Positions 30,204-38,024 of a DNA stretch of 57,273 bases are shown piece by piece. The notes beneath the pieces were generated by a model, which was given only the letters and a program-made list of their open reading frames with translations, did no database searches and was not told the origin of the DNA. Positions within the stretch are counted from its first letter, which is position 1; each line of letters begins with the position of its first letter. The stretch is taken from the IMG/VR virus record IMGVR_UViG_3300025127_000044, positions 1 to 57,273 of that record; one strand, written 5' to 3'. The DNA is from a virus. Made by a program: the position numbers and the translations under genes.

Positions 30204-30626
30204 ATGTCACGTCGTACCGACCTTTTAAATCAACTTGTTAGTTCAGATAAATTTGGACAAGAGAAAGAGCAAGAGCAGAAATTCCTTCTCGCTACTGCTG
30301 AATTAATCTTGTCTGATTTAATTAACATTGCATTGAATGGCATCGAATCGCGTGGCGCAGGTACTCTAGTCATTAATTTAATCAATGACTCGACTGTCTT
30401 TATGTCAGGAGCTGATATTGAATCTGATTTAATTGTTGCTGAAATGGAAGGTGACGATGATGTTAGTGCGTTTTTGAAACCCCTGATAGATAAAGTTAAT
30501 ACTAATGATTGGCAAAATCATGTTTTAATTACCCTAATTAGTGATGCAGGAACAAGAACATTTGCTGTGGAAGCAGGAGGGAGCCAAGAAAGCCTCCGAG
30601 CGTTCGCATCAGAATTTACAGGATAA
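30204..30626 (+). CDS. Hypothetical acidic protein, 140 aa
   Basis: The product begins MSRRTDLLNQLVSSDKFGQE, is acidic and has strand-rich blocks. No family recognised. The start of the next gene lies 83 bases inside it. Confidence 0.65.
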   Translation: MSRRTDLLNQLVSSDKFGQEKEQEQKFLLATAELILSDLINIALNGIESRGAGTLVINLINDSTVFMSGADIESDLIVAEMEGDDDVSAFLKPLIDKVNTNDWQNHVLITLISDAGTRTFAVEAGGSQESLRAFASEFTG

Positions 30627-31212
30627 ACTTAAAGCACAAGGATTAAAGCTACCTCTCTATCCGACTCCTCAGATCATTGAGAGAGCACGATCTGTAATGG
30701 GCAGTATTGATTTTGATCCTACGTCTGACCCTGTACAGCAAGTGCTTGTTGACGCTGTTTCAGTACCTACTCTTGAGGTTAATCCTCTGCAAGAGCACTG
30801 GCATGGCAATGTTTTTGTAGCGCCAAAAGGTGCAGTTAAAAATAGTCGCTTATGGTTCAATAAAACTCTTAGCGAATATCGTAATAACTATATCGATAGT
30901 TTTGTTTTCTTTACAAGCGCTTCTGAGTTACTTAGAGCAGCGCCAGCTATTTATGATTATCCTTTTTGCATTCCGTTCAAGCGGGTCCGTCAATTACGAG
31001 CGACTGCAGCTGGCTTTGAACATGTTTCACCTTCTACTTGGAATGTAATTGTTTATGGCCCCCCACTAGACTTAACAATTTCAGACATTGACAAATACTC
31101 ATTATTTTACGATACATTCCGTGATATAGGACGAGTATGTTTCAACGAATACGCTGGAGACAATTGGTCAAAAGACCTCGAATTTTATGAAGAAAAGCGA
31201 GGCAATGTTTAA
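30544..31212 (+). CDS. Dam-like protein with altered catalytic motif, 222 aa
   Basis: The segment PTPQIIERARSVMGSIDFDP followed by FFTSASELLRAAP and YDYPFCIPFKRVRQLR follows the layout of phage N-6-adenine methyltransferases (Dam, Pfam Dam-type), which usually carry NPPY at the catalytic loop. Here the equivalent place reads WHGNVFVAPKGAV, so the NPPY is missing. It may be inactive, bind DNA or be a paralogue with a changed substrate. ATG 30544 overlaps the preceding gene. Confidence 0.5.
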   Translation: MQEQEHLLWKQEGAKKASERSHQNLQDKLKAQGLKLPLYPTPQIIERARSVMGSIDFDPTSDPVQQVLVDAVSVPTLEVNPLQEHWHGNVFVAPKGAVKNSRLWFNKTLSEYRNNYIDSFVFFTSASELLRAAPAIYDYPFCIPFKRVRQLRATAAGFEHVSPSTWNVIVYGPPLDLTISDIDKYSLFYDTFRDIGRVCFNEYAGDNWSKDLEFYEEKRGNV

Positions 31213-31625
31213 TGCAGAAAAATATCGCTAATGATTATTTGTATTGCCTCCCGTCAGGGTTACGAGTCCATCCTTGTAGACTAATTGTCAAGGATGGATC
31301 TATCATGTGGAAACACGCATTGCTTTATAAGGATAAATATCTCTGCATTCCTGAAAGCGCTGCCCACGAATCTCATATCATTAAAACCGCAATAAGGTTA
31401 GAGGAGTTAAACTCTTGGTTATCTTCTGATTTAGAACCATGGGAAGCCCTCGTACCTGATTATTGGTATGTGCCTGATATCCCAGAATTATCAGAAGGGA
31501 TTTCTGTTTATATGCATCATGTCGTTCATCCAGTTGACTTTGTTTATAAGGAATTGTCTAAACATATCTTAGATCATGAAGTGCTTGAGAATAGAGGCTC
31601 TTATTTATATTTCAAACGTTGTTGA
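31212..31625 (+). CDS. Hypothetical protein, 137 aa
   Basis: The ATG overlaps the preceding stop (TAATG). The product begins MQKNIANDYLYCLPSGLRVH with many aromatic residues (DYWYVPDIPELSEG; YMHHVVHPVDFVYKEL). No family recognised. Confidence 0.65.
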   Translation: MQKNIANDYLYCLPSGLRVHPCRLIVKDGSIMWKHALLYKDKYLCIPESAAHESHIIKTAIRLEELNSWLSSDLEPWEALVPDYWYVPDIPELSEGISVYMHHVVHPVDFVYKELSKHILDHEVLENRGSYLYFKRC

Positions 31626-32025
31626 AATGTTCGATTAATATACTGTTTGGTATAAACCAATAAGAAACAGATTGCCAATCCTTGCCTAGCAAATAAGCTT
31701 TGTAGAATTCTTTGATATTTTTGAAATCATTTTTATATGCTTTTGGATAAATTGTCATACTCATTATGCAAAAGATTATGACATGGAAAAAAGAACCAGC
31801 TGGATGATGCCCTAACTGAAATCCCAGCAGTTTAGCTTCATCACTTACATTAAATCCTAGCCTGAAATGCATGTGCAATTGGTCATGTAAATCTGTACTT
31901 TCACCGATTCCAGGAATCCAATTCTCTAAGAACTGTATGTATGGATCAACTTCAATAGACTCTGTTAGTGATTGCCGGTTACCACCGGCTTTATTGTTTT
32001 GTGCCACAAAACGACTCTTATTCAT
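31612..32025 (-). CDS. Hypothetical protein on opposite strand, 137 aa
   Basis: The product begins MNKSRFVAQNNKAGGNRQSL and has a long aromatic-rich region (HHPAGSFFHVIIFCIMSM; EFYKAYLLGKDWQSVSYWF). Its N-terminal coding region is read antisense through hairpin 19, so the true start may be downstream. Function unknown. Confidence 0.5.
   Translation of the reverse strand: MNKSRFVAQNNKAGGNRQSLTESIEVDPYIQFLENWIPGIGESTDLHDQLHMHFRLGFNVSDEAKLLGFQLGHHPAGSFFHVIIFCIMSMTIYPKAYKNDFKNIKEFYKAYLLGKDWQSVSYWFIPNSILIEHFNNV
31974..31989 (+). repeat. Intergenic hairpin 19 of the family
   Basis: Stem GCCGG/CCGGC with loop TTACCA, followed at 31997-32011 by the perfect dyad TTTTGTG/CACAAAA. This far outlier of the family precedes the plus-strand gene at 32060. 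Confidence 0.75.
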
Positions 32026-32059
32026 TTAATATATGTAGTATATAGCAAAAGATCACTAC

Positions 32060-32395
32060 ATGATGAACTCTGACTTTCTAGAATTTGATAAGTCTAACAA
32101 GGTTGATTTGGACATATTTGATGATCTGGAGTTTACAAAACTCTCCTACGGAGGAACCTCCAACGATGACGAAAATGTAGATAATTCAATTAATCATCCT
32201 TCTCACTACACTAGTGGTGGGCAAGAGGCAATTGACACTATTGAAGATGCTGTAATAGATGCTCCTAACGCAGTTATTGGAGGCCTTCAATGGAATACTC
32301 TTAAGTACTTGTTAAGACTTTGGCTAAAAGAAAATCCCAAGCAAGACGCACTCAAAGCTCGCTGGTACCTTGACCGTTTAATTGATAAACTATGA
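32060..32395 (+). CDS. DUF3310 family protein, 111 aa
   Basis: The C-terminal half carries the DUF3310 signature: INHPSHYTSGGQEAIDTIED and LQWNTLKYLLRLWLKE with KARWYLDRLIDKL. Members are widespread in phages, with proposed nucleotide or nuclease-related roles. Between it and the next gene is a 4-base overlap. Start ATG 32060 or 32063. Confidence 0.85.
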   Translation: MMNSDFLEFDKSNKVDLDIFDDLEFTKLSYGGTSNDDENVDNSINHPSHYTSGGQEAIDTIEDAVIDAPNAVIGGLQWNTLKYLLRLWLKENPKQDALKARWYLDRLIDKL

Positions 32396-32979
32396 CTGTT
32401 GTAAAAGGTGACCCATCATATTTGAAAGATAAAGATCAATATTTCATGAACATCGCAAAGGCAGTTGAAAGTGGATCTAACCATCCTCTAGCTCCAGGTG
32501 GATGTGTAATTGTTAGAGATCGCGAAATTATTGGTGATGGGAGAACATGTCTCGCACACTGCAGAGTTGAATTCGATTGTGTCTCTTATGCCATAGCTGT
32601 GGCTTCAAAAAGAGGCACACCATTAGCTGGAGCAACTGTGTATACCACCCGGTATCCTTTTAGTGCTTCTGTAGCACAGTTACATTTAATGGGAATTAAA
32701 AAAGTTGTATATCTTTCTCGTGGTGAATGGGAGGCTCATTACAAACAAGAATATCATCGGGCAGGACGCTTAGCTAGTGAACTTTTAGTCAATATGATTC
32801 CTTATTATGAAGATCCAGATCCAAGATTTGCAAATCAAAAATCAACAGAGCAATATCAACAAAATAAAAAATCCAAGAAGCAGACGTATTCCTCGCCAAA
32901 TCCGATTGAATCAGACAATTTCAACATTGAAGAATATACAGAAGAAGACTATGAATCAATCTCTACTATTCGACCTTGA
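32392..32979 (+). CDS. Cytidine/dCMP deaminase-like protein lacking catalytic residues, 195 aa
   Basis: The fold is that of phage dCMP deaminases: GCVIVRDREIIGDGRT, then VSYAIAVASKRGTPLAGATV, then YTTRYPF and a following LHLMGIKKVVYLSR. In active enzymes the middle has HAE and the later loop PCxxC, holding zinc and the catalytic glutamate. Here they read FDC (61-63) and PFSAS (89-93). Zinc binding and deamination look lost. It may be a regulatory subunit or nucleotide-binding relic. It overlaps the exonuclease gene by 29 bases. Confidence 0.6.
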   Translation: MTVVKGDPSYLKDKDQYFMNIAKAVESGSNHPLAPGGCVIVRDREIIGDGRTCLAHCRVEFDCVSYAIAVASKRGTPLAGATVYTTRYPFSASVAQLHLMGIKKVVYLSRGEWEAHYKQEYHRAGRLASELLVNMIPYYEDPDPRFANQKSTEQYQQNKKSKKQTYSSPNPIESDNFNIEEYTEEDYESISTIRP

Positions 32980-33475
32980 ATCTACTGGATTACTTAGACA
33001 AGGTTCTAATATTCATTGCATTGTCGCAAGGGATTTAAATGATACTGATGAACCACTTATTTATGACTGTCGAAAAACCCAGACAATTGATATGGGTATT
33101 GAGCGACTTCGCCGTGCAGACGTACTAATAGGACATAATATTATTGGTTATGATATTCCACTTATAAAAGAACAATATGACTTCGACTTCGAAGGAGAAC
33201 TTATTGATACTCTTGTGCTGTCTCGTTTGTTTTACCCCCATATTCTTGACCGTGATTATGAAAGGCGTCCTACAGGCATGCCTCAAAAATTGTACGGAAG
33301 ACATTCACTCGAAGCTTGGGGTTATAGATTAAAGTGTTTTAAAGGTGATTTTGCTAAACACGAAGCAGCTTGGGATGTATATACACCTGAGATGTTGGAT
33401 TACTGCATTCAAGATACTTCAGTTACTTTAAAACTCTACGAATTAATGATGAGGAGGATGGAAGACTATGCTTGA
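32951..33475 (+). CDS. DNA polymerase family A, 3'-5' exonuclease domain as separate gene, 174 aa
   Basis: ATG 32951 gives MNQSLLFDLESTGLL, whose D8 and E10 form the DEDD ExoI motif; IGHNIIGYD is ExoII and DYCIQDTS is ExoIII (Y-x-x-x-D). It corresponds to the first part of T7-type DNA polymerase. The stop TGA at 33473 is followed in another frame by the polymerase gene starting at 33468, with an 8-base overlap. The separate start and strong Shine-Dalgarno indicate two chains, though a frameshift product cannot be excluded. Proofreading is its expected role. Confidence 0.85.
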   Translation: MNQSLLFDLESTGLLRQGSNIHCIVARDLNDTDEPLIYDCRKTQTIDMGIERLRRADVLIGHNIIGYDIPLIKEQYDFDFEGELIDTLVLSRLFYPHILDRDYERRPTGMPQKLYGRHSLEAWGYRLKCFKGDFAKHEAAWDVYTPEMLDYCIQDTSVTLKLYELMMRRMEDYA

Positions 33476-34769
33476 TTGTGCAGAACTTGAAATGCGTATG
33501 GCTAATATCATGGCCATGCAAGAAGCTTCTGGGTTTCGTTTTGATTTAGATAATGCAGATAAAGTCCGAGATCAACTCAAGGCTGAATCTGACGGCATTG
33601 AACAAAAAATAGCTAAACGTTATCGTTATGTTCCAGGTAAAGTATTTACACCAAAACGTAGGGACAAGAAAAACGGCTACCACTCAGGTGCACCCATGAC
33701 TCGTTTAGAGTCTTTCAACCCAACAAGCCGCCAGCATATCGCCTGGGCACTTGAGACACACCGTGGAGCACGGTTCATTAAGCGCACGGATACAGGGAAA
33801 CCTAAAGTTGACGAAGCGACTCTTTCTGAAATACGTGACATCGCGCTTCAACAAAAAAATCCGGCGCTACATCAAGAGTGTGAGTGGTTTATTCGCCTAC
33901 TGACATTACAGAAATGGCTTGGCCAGCTTTCAGAAGGATCTAACTCATGGTTTAACACCATTGAACCGGATGGTTGCATACATCACAGCTGTACGCTTGC
34001 TACACAAACTGGGCGAAACGCTCACCGGGGTCCCAACCTCGGGCAGGTTGTGAGTGCACCTTGGGCACGTGAGCTTTTTGTTCCACACCATGGTATGACC
34101 ATGGTAGGCAGTGACTTAGAAGGCCTGGAACTTAGATGCTTAGGGCACTACCTCCATAGGTTCGACCAGGGCTCCTTTGCTCGTGTTGTCCTCGAAGGGG
34201 ATATCCACCAGCAAAACGCTGACCGTGTGGGCTGCAGCCGGTCTGAGGTTAAGACCCTGATTTACGCCTTTATCTATGGCGCTGGCGACCTCAAGTTAGG
34301 CCATAGTCTGCATCCGGAGCTTTCTGATGCACAGAAAAAATCCTTAGGAGCTGAACTCAGACGTAAGTTTCTCGACGCCGTTCCTGGCCTAGAGCCTCTT
34401 GTGGAGGCTGTTAAGCAAAAGGTTCGCAGCTCTGGCCGCCTCAAAGGGCTTGACGGTCGTCCAATCTTTTGTCGCGCAGAACATAGCTCGCTTAATTTCT
34501 TGCTTCAGTCAGCCGGCGCGATTTTGAGCAAAAGGTGGGTTGTATGTACTCAAGATATGATCGATGCTGCAGGACTTACGTACAACGTTGACTATACTCG
34601 TTGTGCTTATGTTCATGATGAACAACAGTTTTCTGTTGTTCCATCAGAAGCACTTCAAATGGTAGGCATCTGTATAGCTGCAGCTCCTAAAGCCGGAGAG
34701 TATTACAACTTTAAGGTCCCCATTGCCGCCGCTGCTACAACTGGTGAAAACTGGGCCAAAACTCATTGA
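33468..34769 (+). CDS. DNA polymerase family A, polymerase domain as separate gene, 433 aa
   Basis: Motif A reads GSDLEGLELRCLGHYL near residues 213-228 (catalytic Asp), motif B SRSEVKTLIYAFIYGAG follows, and motif C is VHDEQQF near residue 383. The N-terminal LDCAELEMRMANIMAMQEAS matches the stretch just after the exonuclease domain in T7 polymerase. GAGGAGG 12 bases before the ATG supports independent initiation. It should be the replicative polymerase, working with the exonuclease chain. Confidence 0.88.
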   Translation: MLDCAELEMRMANIMAMQEASGFRFDLDNADKVRDQLKAESDGIEQKIAKRYRYVPGKVFTPKRRDKKNGYHSGAPMTRLESFNPTSRQHIAWALETHRGARFIKRTDTGKPKVDEATLSEIRDIALQQKNPALHQECEWFIRLLTLQKWLGQLSEGSNSWFNTIEPDGCIHHSCTLATQTGRNAHRGPNLGQVVSAPWARELFVPHHGMTMVGSDLEGLELRCLGHYLHRFDQGSFARVVLEGDIHQQNADRVGCSRSEVKTLIYAFIYGAGDLKLGHSLHPELSDAQKKSLGAELRRKFLDAVPGLEPLVEAVKQKVRSSGRLKGLDGRPIFCRAEHSSLNFLLQSAGAILSKRWVVCTQDMIDAAGLTYNVDYTRCAYVHDEQQFSVVPSEALQMVGICIAAAPKAGEYYNFKVPIAAAATTGENWAKTH

Positions 34770-34773
34770 TATA

Positions 34774-34971
34774 ATGAACATGAAGCCTGATGCATTAGTT
34801 TTAGAAGCCAACAAATTGGTCATAGCACTTGATAATCTTTTGTGGGATTTATCAATGAGTGGTAACGCTGACTTATTTGAACGTGTGAACTCTATTCATT
34901 GGAAAGCATTGGAGAGATACGAACGTAGGTACAAAAAATGGAAATCACTCCCAGAGAATCGTATGTTATAG
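34774..34971 (+). CDS. Hypothetical protein, 65 aa
   Basis: Starts 4 bases after the polymerase stop; the longer frame from 34723 is rejected because it lies in the polymerase gene. The product begins MNMKPDALVLEANKLVIALD with a basic C-terminal helix (ERYERRYKKWKSLPENRML). Overlaps the next gene by 34 bases. Confidence 0.65.
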   Translation: MNMKPDALVLEANKLVIALDNLLWDLSMSGNADLFERVNSIHWKALERYERRYKKWKSLPENRML

Positions 34972-35768
34972 ATCCTGGAAAGGCTAGAGCCGATTTACAG
35001 AGACTTATTGCACCCCAATCTCCTTTACAAGAAAGTATGGGAAATCTAAGTCTTCAAGCGTTTGATTTATATCAAAAAATCAATGAAGAAAGAATTCGAA
35101 GAGGAGAACTTCCCCGCTCTATTGGGGTTCAGCTATCTCCTGATGTTTTTTATAAACGTCAATGGAAAGCAAACTTGGGTGATGGCCCTTCACGCGGCAA
35201 CGAAGTTGAATTTATGAGCCTTAAAAATGTACCTATGAATGATTGGGATACACCTGATCCAAGGTTTCATCCTGATTCATCGGTTACTGTTCGGCACTTA
35301 GGTGACGTAGAAGAGAATATAAGAGACTATCAAAAGCTGTTTCCAGAATCCTTGATGCGGCTTTATCAAACCCCTGGTGGGTACAGAGCCTTTGAACTAG
35401 GAATGCAATCTGATCCTCTCTCATATGCAGCTGATGCTAAGCGTATGAATGTTGATCCTAATTACTGGAAAATTAATCGACTTGAAATGCAAGCAGATAA
35501 TCTTGCAAATGACCCTGTAGCTTTTAGATCTCGAATTTCACATAAACCCGGAAGAATTGACTGGGTTGCTCAACCAATAGCTACATTTGGAAGTGGAATG
35601 CCAATTGCTAATTCAGAGAAGCTTGTCAAAATTATGCACAACCTTCCTATTCAACGTGCTTATTTAAGTAAAGGTGGAACTAGCCAAGCAATGGATTTAC
35701 TAAAAGCGAACTTGCCGACAGCTTCTCAAGCACTGCAATCTGAACTCAAACGAAGATTAAGATTATGA
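34938..35768 (+). CDS. Hypothetical protein, 276 aa
   Basis: The product begins MEITPRESYVIDPGKARADL and is soluble, with charged and helical regions (FRSRISHKPGRIDWVAQPIA; basic end SELKRRLRL). No family recognised. It may be a virion-internal or regulatory protein. It overlaps both neighbours. Confidence 0.6.
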   Translation: MEITPRESYVIDPGKARADLQRLIAPQSPLQESMGNLSLQAFDLYQKINEERIRRGELPRSIGVQLSPDVFYKRQWKANLGDGPSRGNEVEFMSLKNVPMNDWDTPDPRFHPDSSVTVRHLGDVEENIRDYQKLFPESLMRLYQTPGGYRAFELGMQSDPLSYAADAKRMNVDPNYWKINRLEMQADNLANDPVAFRSRISHKPGRIDWVAQPIATFGSGMPIANSEKLVKIMHNLPIQRAYLSKGGTSQAMDLLKANLPTASQALQSELKRRLRL

Positions 35769-35950
35769 CCAAAGAAGAAGTACAGGAGATGATTGATGAT
35801 GCAATACGCAAACATAATCGTAACGCTGGAATTATTAGTATGTGTGTTGGCTGGGTTGTTCTTGCACTTTTTGCTGAGGGCCTTCTTCGACTTATTGGAG
35901 TAATTCCACCACTTTTCCCTTGGCTTGATATTAGCTTAAAATTACAATAG
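35765..35950 (+). CDS. Small membrane protein, 61 aa
   Basis: Start overlaps the preceding stop (ATGA). A polar N-terminal helix (MTKEEVQEMIDDAIRKHNRN) is followed by a transmembrane segment (ISMCVGWVVLALFAEGLLRL). Possibly a holin- or spanin-like accessory; not proven. Confidence 0.6.
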   Translation: MTKEEVQEMIDDAIRKHNRNAGIISMCVGWVVLALFAEGLLRLIGVIPPLFPWLDISLKLQ

Positions 35951-35967
35951 TCACTCGCTATATATTT

Positions 35968-36150
35968 ATGGAAGACGAACCATTGATGCTGGCGTTACAA
36001 ATTAATGAAGCTGCGGCACGGCTTCTGCTTAAATCTGTTGATTTTCATCTTGACAAGTGGCCTGGTGGAGAGCCAGCAGAGCAAGAAGGATTACATGCTT
36101 TACAGACAAGACTAAGAGGTGCAGTTCTTGAATATCAAATGCGAAAATAA
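35968..36150 (+). CDS. Small helical protein, 60 aa
   Basis: The product begins MEDEPLMLALQINEAAARLL and includes VDFHLDKWPGGEPAEQEGLH, resembling short cyanophage proteins of unknown function. Confidence 0.6.
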   Translation: MEDEPLMLALQINEAAARLLLKSVDFHLDKWPGGEPAEQEGLHALQTRLRGAVLEYQMRK

Positions 36151-36184
36151 ATAGTTAAAGTAAGTAAAAGATAGATATAAATTA

Positions 36185-36847
36185 ATGAAAAAAATACTTG
36201 CAGCTTTGCTGTGCTTTTGTGCGCCTGTTTATGCACAAGATCCTAAAGTTGAATTTTTTACTCCTGAAGCAACCGGATGCATGATCTTGCGAGAATGCAC
36301 AGAAGACGTTGTTCAGATTACAAAAGGAGATCAGCTGCATGAAATAGTCACAGGGTCAGAAGCTGAGACTATTAAGGAAGAGTTTGTCCAGCTAACAAAT
36401 GCAATTATTGATCTAGGAATTAACATTTATGTTGCACCAGCAAGATATTTTCAACCACAAGATCAAGGTATATACCATACTAAATACAACGCTATATTTT
36501 TAAATTTAAAATATATGCGTGATTCAAAGCATCTTATTGGAACGTTAAGGCACGAAGGCTGGCATTTAGCTCAAGACTGTATGGCAGGCACATTAGATAA
36601 TTCATTTGTTGCTGTCATTATGGATGATAATGAAATCCCTGAAATACATAAATACCTAACAAAAATTGTGTATGCAGCTAACCCTAAAGCAATACCTTGG
36701 GAGCAAGAAGCTAAATGGGCTGAAGCTACTAAAGGCATGACTGTAGACGCATTAAAAGCATGTAAAACAGGTGCTATGTGGGAAATCTATAAACCTACAC
36801 CACTGACAAAAAAGTACTTATTAGATTACGGCTTTATGCAGGATTAG
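36185..36847 (+). CDS. Secreted HEXXH metallopeptidase-like protein, 220 aa
   Basis: A signal peptide (MKKILAALLCFCAPVYA) is followed by a soluble domain with LRHEGWHLAQDC, an HExxH motif at H123-H127 that is a classical zinc-binding site of metallopeptidases. Four cysteines could form disulfides in the periplasm. It may act on host envelope proteins during lysis or entry. No exact family can be named. Confidence 0.6.
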   Translation: MKKILAALLCFCAPVYAQDPKVEFFTPEATGCMILRECTEDVVQITKGDQLHEIVTGSEAETIKEEFVQLTNAIIDLGINIYVAPARYFQPQDQGIYHTKYNAIFLNLKYMRDSKHLIGTLRHEGWHLAQDCMAGTLDNSFVAVIMDDNEIPEIHKYLTKIVYAANPKAIPWEQEAKWAEATKGMTVDALKACKTGAMWEIYKPTPLTKKYLLDYGFMQD

Positions 36848-36891
36848 CATTAGATAAAATAAAATATATCGGTAATGAAATAAATTTAACA

Positions 36892-37479
36892 ATGGAACGG
36901 GAATATCAGAAACTTTATGGTCTGTTGTTTGGACCTGTTGTTGAAGGAACGAGATGGGCAGGTACTAAACTACAAAAATTGCTCATGAATTCAGCATCTT
37001 CTCCCGCGAAACCGAAACCGACTGTTTCTACAGCTCCTACCAAGCCTTCGATTGACCATCTTGAAGGTTTAACTCCTGAAGACCAGAAGTGGATTGCATA
37101 CGGCGTCAGCGGGGAAGCTGCTCGCGGTACTGATGATGAGTTTGGAGTAGCAGCATCAATGATTAATAGGATGAGAAGTCCTGACTTCCCTAATACTGCT
37201 AAAGAAGTAGTCTTTCAAAGAGATCCATGGCAATACGAGGCAGTTGAGTTAGGGAAAGCAACTCATGACCCTGCGTTACAAAAGCGTCTATTTTCAGGAG
37301 ATGGTCCTGATGGTCTTGCAAAAGCTCTCAAGATACTAAATGGTCGTCAATACTTTAAAGGTCAAAGTGAATTGTCCAACAGATCTAACGTAGGTAACGA
37401 ATTGGGAGATAATGGTTTGCCAATTATGGACCCTATGTTCCATCCGAAAGGTAACTTTTATCATTACGGTCACCAATAG
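36892..37479 (+). CDS. Cell-wall hydrolase of the SleB (hydrolase_2) family, 195 aa
   Basis: After a linker of about 60 residues, KWIAYGVSGEAARGTDDEFG and VAASMINRMRSPDFPNTAKE match the SleB/CwlJ-type hydrolase fold (A-x-x-E then N-R-x-R-S-P-x-F-P-N-T). The domain closes with YFKGQSELS and FYHYGHQ. It probably cleaves peptidoglycan in lysis. A second peptidoglycan enzyme (GH104) is encoded nearby on the other strand. Confidence 0.8.
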   Translation: MEREYQKLYGLLFGPVVEGTRWAGTKLQKLLMNSASSPAKPKPTVSTAPTKPSIDHLEGLTPEDQKWIAYGVSGEAARGTDDEFGVAASMINRMRSPDFPNTAKEVVFQRDPWQYEAVELGKATHDPALQKRLFSGDGPDGLAKALKILNGRQYFKGQSELSNRSNVGNELGDNGLPIMDPMFHPKGNFYHYGHQ

Positions 37480-37504
37480 TTCACCATAAACTAGTAACAA
37501 TAGC

Positions 37505-37510
37505 TACAAT
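37505..37510 (+). promoter_or_regulatory. Candidate -10 box before the riboswitch
   Basis: TACAAT at 37505-37510 would place the transcription start around 37517, just before the riboswitch stem begins at 37520. No clear -35 box was found. Confidence 0.4.
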
Positions 37511-37519
37511 ACAGATATA

Positions 37520-37592
37520 CGTTGATCCTCAGAGAGGACGCAAGTACCACCAACCAGTGGGAAGCAACGGGAAATATAAACCCCTACTGGAG
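37520..37592 (+). ncRNA. Glutamine riboswitch (glnA/Downstream-peptide class) with expression platform
   Basis: A three-way junction folds directly: P1 CGTTG/CAACG (37520-37524 with 37565-37569), P2 TCCTC/GAGGA (37526-37530 with 37534-37538), P3 CCAC/GTGG (37547-37550 with 37557-37560). The junction carries the conserved CGCAAGTA (37539-37546) and GAAG (37561-37564) of the glnA and Downstream-peptide RNAs, known glutamine riboswitches in cyanobacteria and cyanophages. CCAGT (37554-37558) can pair with ACTGG (37586-37590), which covers the GGAG site at 37589-37592. When P3 is held by ligand, this site should be free, suggesting an ON switch. Confidence 0.85.
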
Positions 37593-37599
37593 AATTCAA

Positions 37600-37785
37600 A
37601 TGACTGAACTGCAAGCTCGTGCAATTGTGAATGCACGTAATAACTTTGAGCGTGCCCGTAAAGAGCTTAATCAAATCAAGCTGAGTGAGACTCGTTATCG
37701 TGGTAATTTGTACACCACTGACTCACGTCATCCTCAGAATGTACATGGCACTTTCACTTATCGTGGTCAGACCTACGTAAAGTGA
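37600..37785 (+). CDS. Riboswitch-controlled small protein with YRG motifs, 61 aa
   Basis: ATG 37600 lies 7 bases after GGAG within the expression platform, so it is the gene controlled by the glutamine riboswitch. The product begins MTELQARAIVNARNNFERAR and has two YRG repeats (TRYRGNLYT; FTYRGQTYVK), like DUF4278-type small cyanobacterial proteins. In cyanobacteria, the same RNA class controls glutamine-synthetase inactivating factor. A role in nitrogen control during infection is inference. The longer frame from 37522 runs through the riboswitch and is rejected. Confidence 0.8.
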   Translation: MTELQARAIVNARNNFERARKELNQIKLSETRYRGNLYTTDSRHPQNVHGTFTYRGQTYVK

Positions 37786-37830
37786 ACTTAAGGACAATAG
37801 AATATAGAAAAATAAAATTGCTTATGAATA

Positions 37831-38019
37831 ATGGATCTCTACGTACCAAGGATAAATTGCAATCGCAAGAAACGTCGTCCTGTTGAACCTGAAATGACGT
37901 TTGCTCATCTCTGTTATCGTGGAGTCCATTACTCAAAATGGGTCTGTACAAATTCCCTGGAACTTAGGTATCAGAAAATTCACGGTGACCCAATAACTGA
38001 TTGGAAACTTGATTGGTAA
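37831..38019 (+). CDS. Small basic protein with YRG motif, 62 aa
   Basis: The product begins MDLYVPRINCNRKKRRPVEP and contains FAHLCYRGVHYSKWVC, resembling the YRG segments of the upstream gene. Probably co-transcribed with it. A terminator follows. Confidence 0.65.
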   Translation: MDLYVPRINCNRKKRRPVEPEMTFAHLCYRGVHYSKWVCTNSLELRYQKIHGDPITDWKLDW

Positions 38020-38024
38020 GTTTT

